From Phenylobacterium sp. CCH9-H3 (GTDB lineage Bacteria; Pseudomonadota; Alphaproteobacteria; Caulobacterales; Caulobacteraceae), in assembly GCF_001557235.1 (NCBI RefSeq), contig NZ_LSJI01000115.1, positions 1 through 8,484 on the forward strand: a stretch of 8,484 bases of DNA, written 5' to 3'. The first letter of the stretch is position 1, and every line of letters begins with the position of its first letter. Positions 1 through 4,984 of the stretch are shown piece after piece. Both the position numbers and the translations under genes were made by a program. The notes beneath the pieces are model-generated. The model was not told the DNA's origin and searched no databases. It was given only the letters and a program-made list of their open reading frames with translations.

Positions 1-1049
1 CCGCCGTTGCGGCGGGCCTGATCCTGTTCCGCGCCGCAGGCGCCGCCGCCCAGGCCGAGGCCGCGGACCCTGCGCCGGGCCTGTATCGCCGCCAACTCTC
101 CGAGATCGACGAACTCGCCGAGCGCGGCCTCATGGGCGAGGCGGAGCGCAAGGCCGCCCATGCCGAGGCGGCGCGGCGCCTCCTGGCTGCCGCCGACGCG
201 CCGCAACAGGCCTGGAACGCCGATCCCCGCGCCCGCCGCGCCGTGTTGCTGGCCGTTGCTGCAGCGCCCGCGGTGGCGCTGGGGCTCTACCTGTCCCTGG
301 GCGCCCCCGGCTTTGGCGACCAGCCTTTCGCCGCCCGCCTGGAGAGGTGGCGCAACTCCGACCTTTCCACCCTGACGGCGCCGGAGATCGCCGCCGTCCT
401 GCGCGAGGCCACGACCGAGCGGCCGCGGGAGGCCGAGGGGTTCCGGCTACTGGGCCTGGCCGAGGGCGCCTCGCAGAACCCAGTGGCCGCCGTGCGCGCC
501 CTGCGTCGCGCCGCGGAACTGGCGCCGCAACGGCCGGACATCTGGCAGATGCTGGGCGAAGCCGAGGTGTTCGAAGCCCAGGGGAAGGTCGATGCCGATG
601 CGCAGGCCGCGTTCTCGCGCCTGCTGGCCCTGGACCCCCAGAACCCCACCGCGCGCTTCTTCCTGGCCTCGGCCAAGGCCGACGCCGGGCGCGCCGACGA
701 GGCGGTCGCCGACCTGCGCGCGCTACTGGCGGATCTGCCGCCGGACGAGCCTGAGCGTCGGGCCGCCGTCGAGGCGGAGATCGCCAAGCTGATGGGCAAG
801 CCGGCGCCGGCGACCCGCGACCCGCAGCAACTCGCCATGATCCAGGGTATGGTGGCCAGCCTGGCCGCCAAGCTCGAGGCCAATCCCGACGATCCCGAAG
901 GGTGGGTGCGGCTGGTTCGCGCCTATGCCGTCCTCGGCGATACTGCCAAGCGCGACGCCGCCTACGCCAGCGCCCGGGCCCGCTACGCCGGGCGCGACCA
1001 GGCGGTGCAACAACTCGATGAGGCCGCCCGCGCGGAGCCGATGCCATGA
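1..1049 (+). CDS. ccmI: CcmI/CycH, cytochrome c maturation apocytochrome chaperone (5' end cut off by window)
   Basis: CcmI is a membrane-anchored TPR protein that binds apocytochrome c C-termini in the periplasm and presents them to the CcmF/CcmH heme ligase. The frame is open from base 3, well before the first ATG at 132. The residues before that Met (LYRRQLSEIDELAERGLMGE) are the typical CcmI N-terminal cytoplasmic coiled region, so ATG 132 is internal and the true start lies left of the window. About 348 residues are visible. They comprise the tail of TM1 (AVAAGLILF), the coiled region, TM2 at about residues 79-100, the family-like LGAPGFGDQPFAARL stretch just after it, then TPR-type helices at about 143-245 and a conserved-looking C-terminal block at about 275-313 (MIQGMVASLAAKLEANPDDP). 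Alphaproteobacterial homologues are usually somewhat under 400 residues, so probably only a dozen or two residues are missing. The stop TGA (1047-1049) overlaps the ccmE start. A GGAG ribosome site for ccmE lies inside its 3' end. Confidence 0.93.
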   Translation, partial: AVAAGLILFRAAGAAAQAEAADPAPGLYRRQLSEIDELAERGLMGEAERKAAHAEAARRLLAAADAPQQAWNADPRARRAVLLAVAAAPAVALGLYLSLGAPGFGDQPFAARLERWRNSDLSTLTAPEIAAVLREATTERPREAEGFRLLGLAEGASQNPVAAVRALRRAAELAPQRPDIWQMLGEAEVFEAQGKVDADAQAAFSRLLALDPQNPTARFFLASAKADAGRADEAVADLRALLADLPPDEPERRAAVEAEIAKLMGKPAPATRDPQQLAMIQGMVASLAAKLEANPDDPEGWVRLVRAYAVLGDTAKRDAAYASARARYAGRDQAVQQLDEAARAEPMP

Positions 1050-1543
1050 GCTTCCTGCCGAAATCCCGCAAGGCGCGCACGCGCCTGCTCCTGCTCTCCG
1101 TGATCGCTCCGGTCGTGGCCGTCGCCGTCGGCCTGACCCTGTGGGGGATGCGGGACTCGATCTCGCTGTTCTACACGCCATCCCAGGCCGCCGCGGCCAA
1201 GCCCGAACCGGGGCGCGCCATCCAACTCGGCGGGTTGGTGAGCGCGGGTTCTGTGGTGAAACATCCGGACGGGCGGGTGGAGTTCACGGTGCAGGACAAC
1301 GTTTCGTCCGACCGCGTGCATTACCAGGGCGACCTGCCGGACCTCTTCCGCGAGGGGCAGGGGATCGTCGCCGAGGGGGCCTACCGCGCCGACGGCGTGT
1401 TCGAGGCCAAGCGGGTGCTCGCCAAGCACGACGAGACCTACATGCCCAAGGAAGTCGCCGACGCGCTCAAGGAACAGGGGGAGTGGCGGGGCGAGGGCGC
1501 GCCGCCGCCCTCCTACGGCGGAAAGGCGCAGAGCGGCACATGA
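1046..1543 (+). CDS. ccmE: CcmE/CycJ, periplasmic heme chaperone
   Basis: CcmE is the heme carrier of System I: it receives heme from the CcmABCD complex, holds it covalently on a histidine, and hands it to CcmF. The 165-residue protein has a short basic N-terminus (KSRKARTR), one signal-anchor membrane segment at about residues 14-34, and a periplasmic beta-barrel (OB-fold) domain. The diagnostic motif LAKHDETY places the heme-attaching His at 128 and the axial Tyr at 132, matching His130/Tyr134 of the E. coli protein. The tail after 135 is hydrophilic and Gly/Pro-rich, as is usual. The ATG at 1046 overlaps the ccmI stop (ATGA) and is preceded by GGAG at 1034-1037 with an 8-base spacer, which supports this start. 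The stop overlaps ccmF in the same manner. Length and motif are complete, with no sign of damage. Confidence 0.97.
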   Translation: MSFLPKSRKARTRLLLLSVIAPVVAVAVGLTLWGMRDSISLFYTPSQAAAAKPEPGRAIQLGGLVSAGSVVKHPDGRVEFTVQDNVSSDRVHYQGDLPDLFREGQGIVAEGAYRADGVFEAKRVLAKHDETYMPKEVADALKEQGEWRGEGAPPPSYGGKAQSGT

Positions 1544-3504
1544 TCGCCGAAGCCGGCGCTTTCGCGCTGATCCTGGCGCTGGCGCTTTCGATCGCCCAGG
1601 TCCTGCTGTCGGTGGCCGGCCGTTTGCGCCGGTCGGCCCCGCTAGCCGGTGCGGGCGAAGGCGCGGCGCTGGCGGCGTTCCTGGCCGTGGCCGTAGCCTT
1701 TGCCGCCCTGATGCACGCCTTTGTGGTCTCGGACTTCTCGGTGGAGAACGTGGCCGCCAACTCGCATTCCGCCAAGCCGCTGCTGTACCGCGTGGCTGGG
1801 ACCTGGGGCAGCCACGAGGGCTCCATGCTGCTGTGGTGCCTGGCCCTGACCGGCTTCGGCGCGGCGGTGGCGGGGCTGGGGCGCGACCTGCCGCGCGGCC
1901 TGCGGGCGATGACGGTGGCGACGCAGGGTCTGCTGGGCACGGTGTTCCTGGCCTACACGGTGTTCGCCTCCAACCCGCTGGCGCGGCTGCTGACGCCGCC
2001 CGCCGAGGGGCGCTCGCTCAATCCGCTGCTGCAGGACCCGGCGCTCGCGGTCCACCCGCCGTTCCTCTACGCCGGCTATGTCGGCATGTCGGTGGTGTTC
2101 TCGCTGGCCGTGGCGGCCCTGGTGGAAGGCCGGATCGACGCGGCCTGGTCGCGCTGGGTTCGCCCCTGGGCTCTGGCTGCCTGGAGCATGCTGACGGTCG
2201 GCATCACCCTCGGCGCCTTCTGGGCCTACTACGAGCTGGGCTGGGGCGGCTGGTGGTTCTGGGATCCGGTGGAGAACGCCAGCTTCATGCCCTGGCTGAT
2301 CGCCACGGCCCTGCTCCACTCGGCGGTCGTCACCGAGAAGCGCGGCGCGCTCGCCGGCTGGACCGTGTTCCTGGCGCTGGCGGCGTTCACCTTCTCGATG
2401 CTGGGGGCCTTCCTGGTGCGCTCCGGCGTCCTGACGTCGGTCCACGCCTTCGCGGTCGACCCGACCCGGGGCGTCCTGCTGCTGATCATCCTGGCGGTCA
2501 CCGCCGGGCTGGGCTTCAGCCTCTTCGCCTGGCGTGCGCCGACCCTCGGACAGGGCGGCCTGTTCGCCCCGGTCAGCCGGGAGAGCGCCCTGGTGCTCAA
2601 CAACATCCTGCTGGCGGCGGCGACGGCCACCGTCCTCCTCGGCACGCTCTACCCCCTGATCCGCGAGGCGATGAGCGGAGAGGCCATTTCCGTCGGGCCG
2701 CCCTACTTCAACCTGACCTTCACCCCGCTGATGGCGGCGCTGTTGATCCTGCTGCCGGCTGGGCCGTTGCTGGCCTGGAAGCGGGGGGACGCCAAGGGCG
2801 TCGTCCAGCGGCTCTGGATCGCGGCCCTGGCCGCCGCGGCCACCGGCCTGCTGGCGCTGGCCCTCGTCAGCCCCAAGAAGGCGTTCGGCGTGCTGGGCGT
2901 GGCCTTGGGCGGCTGGCTGATCGCCGGCGCCCTGGCCGAGATCGCCGAGCGCACCCGCGCGTTCAGGGCGCCCGCGGCCGAAACCTGGCGGCGGCTCACC
3001 GGCCTGCCGCGCGGCGCCTGGGGCATGACGCTGGCGCACCTAGGCCTGGGCGTCTTCGTGCTCGGCGCGGTCTTCGAGACCACCTGGAAGGTCGAGGCCG
3101 CCGAGGCCTTGCCGGTGGGCGGCAGCCTGGACGTCGGCGCCTATCACGTGACGCTCGAGGCCGTGCGGCCGGTGACCGGGCCGAACTACGACGCTGACCG
3201 AGGGGCCATCGCCGTCACGCGCGGCGGCCGACCGGTATGCCAGGCGGCGCCCGAACGACGGCTCTACACCGTCGGTGGGCAGACCACGTCGGAGGTGGGC
3301 CTCTGTTACCGCGGGATGAGCCACATCTATGTGGTGCTGGGCGAGCGGCGCGACGGCGGGACGTACCTCGTCCGCGCCTACTGGAACCCCTGGGCCAGCC
3401 TGATCTTCCTCGGCCCGGCGATCATGGCCGTGGGCGGCCTGATCTCGCTCTCGGACCGGCGCCTGCGACTGGGTGTCGGGCGGCGGAAGGCGCGTGCGGC
3501 ATGA
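1540..3504 (+). CDS. ccmF: CcmF/CycK, cytochrome c heme ligase subunit
   Basis: CcmF is the integral-membrane core of the heme lyase: it accepts heme from CcmE and attaches it to CXXCH cysteines of apocytochrome c. The product is 654 residues, close to E. coli CcmF (647), with many hydrophobic membrane spans. The tryptophan-rich WWD domain is at about residues 232-246 (ELGWGGWWFWDPVEN). Candidate heme-ligand histidines sit where expected: His172 (HPPFLYAGYVG) and His302 (SVHAFAVDP) as the periplasmic pair, and His260 and His500 (LAHLG) in membrane spans. These correspond to E. coli His173/303 and His261/491. A periplasmic domain spans about 515-615 and the last membrane span is about 619-638. 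The same frame is open upstream into ccmE (to 925), but the ATG at 1540, overlapping the ccmE stop as ATGA, gives the standard N-terminus. Its ribosome site is weak (AGAG at 1530-1533, GGAAAGG at 1520-1526), consistent with translational coupling. Unusual: Cys567 and Cys589 in the periplasmic domain. Confidence 0.97.
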   Translation: MIAEAGAFALILALALSIAQVLLSVAGRLRRSAPLAGAGEGAALAAFLAVAVAFAALMHAFVVSDFSVENVAANSHSAKPLLYRVAGTWGSHEGSMLLWCLALTGFGAAVAGLGRDLPRGLRAMTVATQGLLGTVFLAYTVFASNPLARLLTPPAEGRSLNPLLQDPALAVHPPFLYAGYVGMSVVFSLAVAALVEGRIDAAWSRWVRPWALAAWSMLTVGITLGAFWAYYELGWGGWWFWDPVENASFMPWLIATALLHSAVVTEKRGALAGWTVFLALAAFTFSMLGAFLVRSGVLTSVHAFAVDPTRGVLLLIILAVTAGLGFSLFAWRAPTLGQGGLFAPVSRESALVLNNILLAAATATVLLGTLYPLIREAMSGEAISVGPPYFNLTFTPLMAALLILLPAGPLLAWKRGDAKGVVQRLWIAALAAAATGLLALALVSPKKAFGVLGVALGGWLIAGALAEIAERTRAFRAPAAETWRRLTGLPRGAWGMTLAHLGLGVFVLGAVFETTWKVEAAEALPVGGSLDVGAYHVTLEAVRPVTGPNYDADRGAIAVTRGGRPVCQAAPERRLYTVGGQTTSEVGLCYRGMSHIYVVLGERRDGGTYLVRAYWNPWASLIFLGPAIMAVGGLISLSDRRLRLGVGRRKARAA

Positions 3505-3971
3505 GGCTGCGGCTCATCCTGGCGGCGCTGGCGGGGGTGACCTGCATCGCGGCCGCGTCCGACCCCGCCGAACGGCTGCCCGACCCGGCGCAGGAAGCCC
3601 GGGCGCGCGAGATCTTCCGCGATGTGCGCTGCCTGGTCTGCCAGAACGAGTCGATCGACGACAGCGAGGCCGAGCTGGCCCACGACCTGCGGCAGATCGT
3701 CCGCGAGCAGGTCAAGGCGGGCAAGAGCGAGACGCAGATCAAGGCGTTCCTCACCGACCGCTACGGCGAGTTCGTCCTGCTGACGCCAAGATTCTCCGTG
3801 GACAACCTCGCGCTCTGGGGTGTCCCGTTCGCCGTGGTCGCCGCCGGCGTCGCGCTCCTGTTCGTCCGGCTGCGGAAGCGCACGTTGGACGCAGAACTGA
3901 CACCCTTGGAAGCGGAACGCTTGCGCCGCCTGGACGAGGGGGAAACACCCCGACACGATCCCGCCAAATAA
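3501..3971 (+). CDS. ccmH: CcmH/CycL, thiol-disulfide oxidoreductase of cytochrome c maturation
   Basis: CcmH is a membrane-anchored periplasmic oxidoreductase that keeps the two CXXCH cysteines of apocytochrome c reduced and works in complex with CcmF and CcmI. The 156-residue protein has a signal peptide (about residues 1-19, MRLRLILAALAGVTCIAAA) and a small three-helix domain. The active-site motif VRCLVCQNESI carries Cys44 and Cys47, with the family-typical QN just after. Further conserved-looking stretches are DLRQIVREQVKAG and FLTDRYGEFVLL, then a single membrane span at about 103-122 and a charged cytoplasmic tail. It is a short CcmH without a fused CcmI-like TPR domain, as expected because ccmI is separate here. 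The ATG at 3501 overlaps the ccmF stop (ATGA) and has GGAAGG at 3485-3490, 10 bases upstream. The same frame is open further upstream (to 3237), but that part is ccmF sequence read in another frame. No ccmG lies between ccmF and ccmH. Confidence 0.96.
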   Translation: MRLRLILAALAGVTCIAAASDPAERLPDPAQEARAREIFRDVRCLVCQNESIDDSEAELAHDLRQIVREQVKAGKSETQIKAFLTDRYGEFVLLTPRFSVDNLALWGVPFAVVAAGVALLFVRLRKRTLDAELTPLEAERLRRLDEGETPRHDPAK

Positions 3972-3982
3972 TGGACGCGAAG

Positions 3983-3999
3983 CCGCGCCATGAGCGCGG
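3983..3999 (+). terminator. Small GC stem just after ccmH, possible transcript end or 3' stabiliser
   Basis: CCGCGC (3983-3988), the loop CATGA and GCGCGG (3994-3999) form a perfect 6-bp stem starting 11 bases after the ccmH stop. There is no T-run after it, so it is not a classic intrinsic terminator. In G+C-rich alphaproteobacteria such a stem may simply protect the mRNA 3' end. The mirrored copy is at 4486-4502 on the - strand. Confidence 0.25.
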
Positions 4000-4117
4000 T
4001 AGGCGAGAGTGGAGGCCGATCAGCCGAATGCGCGCACCGACGTTTGGGCGAGCCCTTCTTTTCTGCTGCGTCTGGAACAGGAGAGCTCGGCGTGACCTAA
4101 ACGTAACTTGAGGGGCG

Positions 4118-4145
4118 TTGCACTTCGGTGCATCCGACCTAGGTT
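4118..4145 (+). promoter_or_regulatory. Candidate housekeeping promoter for the gene at 4198
   Basis: TTGCAC (4118-4123) resembles an alphaproteobacterial -35 element. After 14 bases, CCTAGGTT (4138-4145) partly matches the Caulobacter-type -10 consensus GCTANAWC, with 4 of the 7 informative positions agreeing. The expected start of transcription would fall near 4152, about 45 bases before the ATG. The match is weak and rests on position as much as sequence. The mirrored copy is 4340-4367 on the - strand. Confidence 0.22.
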
Positions 4146-4151
4146 GTTTGG

Positions 4152-4181
4152 GCGCGATCCGCATTCTCGAACGGGTCGCGC
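4152..4181 (+). promoter_or_regulatory. 10-bp stem-loop in the presumed 5' leader of the truncated gene
   Basis: GCGCGATCCG (4152-4161) pairs with CGGGTCGCGC (4172-4181), with one T-G wobble, around a 10-base loop CATTCTCGAA. The stem ends 16 bases before the ATG at 4198 and leaves the purine-rich ribosome site (AGGG at 4182, GAAGG at 4190-4194) unpaired. It has no T-run, so termination is unlikely. A leader stem that stabilises or tunes the downstream message is more plausible. Its function is inferred only from position. Confidence 0.4.
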
Positions 4182-4197
4182 AGGGAAACGAAGGCTT

Positions 4198-4242
4198 ATG
4201 ACTTCCAAGAAGACCGGTTACCTCCTGGGCGCTGTCGCCGGC
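4198..4242 (+). CDS. First 15 codons of a secreted or membrane protein, cut by the mirror point; possibly a DegP/HtrA-like protease
   Basis: An ATG at 4198 is preceded by GAAGG (4190-4194, only 3 bases away) and AGGG (4182-4185). It opens a frame reading MTSKKTGYLLGAVAG before the palindrome axis. A basic pair (KK) followed by a hydrophobic, Gly/Ala-rich stretch is the start of a signal peptide or membrane anchor. In rhizobia the ccmIEFH (cycHJKL) operon is followed by a degP-type periplasmic serine protease, and that synteny is the only reason for naming it. Other exported proteins fit equally well. Beyond 4242 the frame runs into mirror-image DNA and is not real. If the native gene also contains the GCCGGC that follows (4243-4248), the next residues would be Ala-Gly, but the palindrome makes this undecidable. 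Confidence 0.5.
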
Positions 4243-4248
4243 GCCGGC
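4237..4248. other. Palindrome axis: 12-base self-complementary core
   Basis: The turning point sits in GCCGGC followed directly by GCCGGC, with GGCGCC at 4240-4245 exactly on the axis. Each 6-mer is self-complementary, so a natural short palindrome of 6 to 12 bases may have existed here and primed a fold-back or template switch. The sequence alone cannot show how much of the 12 bases belongs to the original molecule. Confidence 0.9.
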
Positions 4249-4287
4249 GACAGCGCCCAGGAGGTAACCGGTCTTCTTGGAAGTCAT
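4243..4287 (-). CDS. Mirror copy of the truncated leader-encoding gene start
   Basis: This encodes the same 15 residues as the + strand copy ending at 4242, starting at 4287 and running towards the axis. The two partial genes point head-on at each other, so each reads into the antisense of the other. A real gene pair would not be arranged like this, and it is one of the strongest arguments that the junction is artificial. Confidence 0.5.
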
Positions 4288-4513
4288 AAGCCTTCGTTTC
4301 CCTGCGCGACCCGTTCGAGAATGCGGATCGCGCCCAAACAACCTAGGTCGGATGCACCGAAGTGCAACGCCCCTCAAGTTACGTTTAGGTCACGCCGAGC
4401 TCTCCTGTTCCAGACGCAGCAGAAAAGAAGGGCTCGCCCAAACGTCGGTGCGCGCATTCGGCTGATCGGCCTCCACTCTCGCCTACCGCGCTCATGGCGC
4501 GGCTTCGCGTCCA
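4288..4513 (-). other. Non-coding gap after ccmH (right arm, mirror copy)
   Basis: This is the exact reverse complement of the left-arm gap. It contains the same hairpins (4486-4502, 4353-4366 and 4304-4333) and the same weak promoter candidate (4340-4367). No independent feature is present. Confidence 0.8.
4304..4333 (-). promoter_or_regulatory. Mirror copy of the 10-bp leader stem-loop
   Basis: The 10-bp stem and 10-base loop are identical to the left-arm structure, read on the - strand and ending 16 bases before the mirrored ATG at 4287. It gives no independent support for function, because the arms are identical everywhere. Confidence 0.4.
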
Positions 4514-4984
4514 TTATTTGGCGGGATCGTGTCGGGGTGTTTCCCCCTCGTCCAGGCGGCGCAAGCGTTCCGCTTCCAAGGGTGTCAGTTCTGCGTCCAA
4601 CGTGCGCTTCCGCAGCCGGACGAACAGGAGCGCGACGCCGGCGGCGACCACGGCGAACGGGACACCCCAGAGCGCGAGGTTGTCCACGGAGAATCTTGGC
4701 GTCAGCAGGACGAACTCGCCGTAGCGGTCGGTGAGGAACGCCTTGATCTGCGTCTCGCTCTTGCCCGCCTTGACCTGCTCGCGGACGATCTGCCGCAGGT
4801 CGTGGGCCAGCTCGGCCTCGCTGTCGTCGATCGACTCGTTCTGGCAGACCAGGCAGCGCACATCGCGGAAGATCTCGCGCGCCCGGGCTTCCTGCGCCGG
4901 GTCGGGCAGCCGTTCGGCGGGGTCGGACGCGGCCGCGATGCAGGTCACCCCCGCCAGCGCCGCCAGGATGAGCCGCAGCCTCAT
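4514..4984 (-). CDS. ccmH: CcmH/CycL, mirror copy
   Basis: The 156-residue product is identical to the left-arm copy: signal peptide, Cys44-X-X-Cys47 active site and one C-terminal membrane span. The start codon overlaps the ccmF stop at 4981-4984 as ATGA on the - strand. Since there is no sequence difference, treat this as the same gene counted twice unless the palindrome is shown to be real. If it were real, the two operons would converge on the centre. Confidence 0.95.
   Translation of the reverse strand: MRLRLILAALAGVTCIAAASDPAERLPDPAQEARAREIFRDVRCLVCQNESIDDSEAELAHDLRQIVREQVKAGKSETQIKAFLTDRYGEFVLLTPRFSVDNLALWGVPFAVVAAGVALLFVRLRKRTLDAELTPLEAERLRRLDEGETPRHDPAK

Larger units (their letters stand above)
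3972..4197 (+). other. Non-coding gap after ccmH (left arm)
   Basis: This 226-base gap lies between ccmH and the gene beginning at 4198. It looks less G+C-rich than the flanking genes and no convincing protein is encoded. Structure seen: a 6-bp stem with a 5-base loop at 3983-3999 (CCGCGC/GCGCGG), 11 bases after the ccmH stop and without a T-run; a short GGG/CCC hairpin followed by TTCTTTTC at 4046-4063, at best a weak terminator; a 5-bp stem closed by a TTCG loop at 4119-4132; and a 10-bp stem at 4152-4181. The mirrored gap is 4288-4513. Together with the two fragmentary gene starts it makes a 542-base stretch between the two ccmH copies. Confidence 0.8.

Noticed and set aside
130..1080. 316-codon antisense frame opposite ccmI, and its mirror at 7405-8355
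   Set aside because: It is an Arg/Pro/Ala-rich composition shadow of a high-G+C gene, with no recognisable domain.
925..1539. In-frame extension of ccmF upstream to 925 (859-residue product)
   Set aside because: The extra 205 residues are ccmI and ccmE read in another frame, rich in Arg/Gly/Pro. The start at 1540 gives a normal CcmF N-terminus and the same ATGA overlap as the other junctions.
1642..3039. Long antisense frame (465 codons) opposite ccmF, and its mirror at 5446-6843
   Set aside because: The product is a low-complexity Gln/Arg/Gly/His-rich string, typical of the antisense of high-G+C membrane-protein genes, with no domain or ribosome site to support it.
3237..3500. In-frame extension of ccmH upstream to 3237 (244-residue product)
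   Set aside because: It lies wholly inside the ccmF coding region and lacks any CcmH-like sequence. The Met at 3501 starts a proper signal peptide with a good ribosome site.
3501..3560. Lipoprotein signal in CcmH because of Cys15
   Set aside because: The residues before the cysteine (A-G-V-T) do not form a lipobox, and the Ala-rich stretch at 16-19 fits ordinary signal peptidase cleavage.
4046..4063. GGG/CCC hairpin followed by TTCTTTTC as an intrinsic terminator of the ccm operon
   Set aside because: The stem is only 3-4 bp with a minimal loop, too weak for intrinsic termination. Mentioned only as part of the gap.
4074..4104. GGAAC followed by CGT, resembling an EcfG/sigma-E type promoter before the gene at 4198
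   Set aside because: The gap between the two elements is 23 bases, against 16-17 expected for GGAAC-N-CGTT, and the last base of the -10 is wrong.
4107..4135. CTTGAG as a heat-shock sigma (RpoH) -35 element, attractive because degP-like genes are often heat-induced
   Set aside because: No acceptable -10 (CCCATNT-like) follows at the right distance; GCATCC is a poor match.
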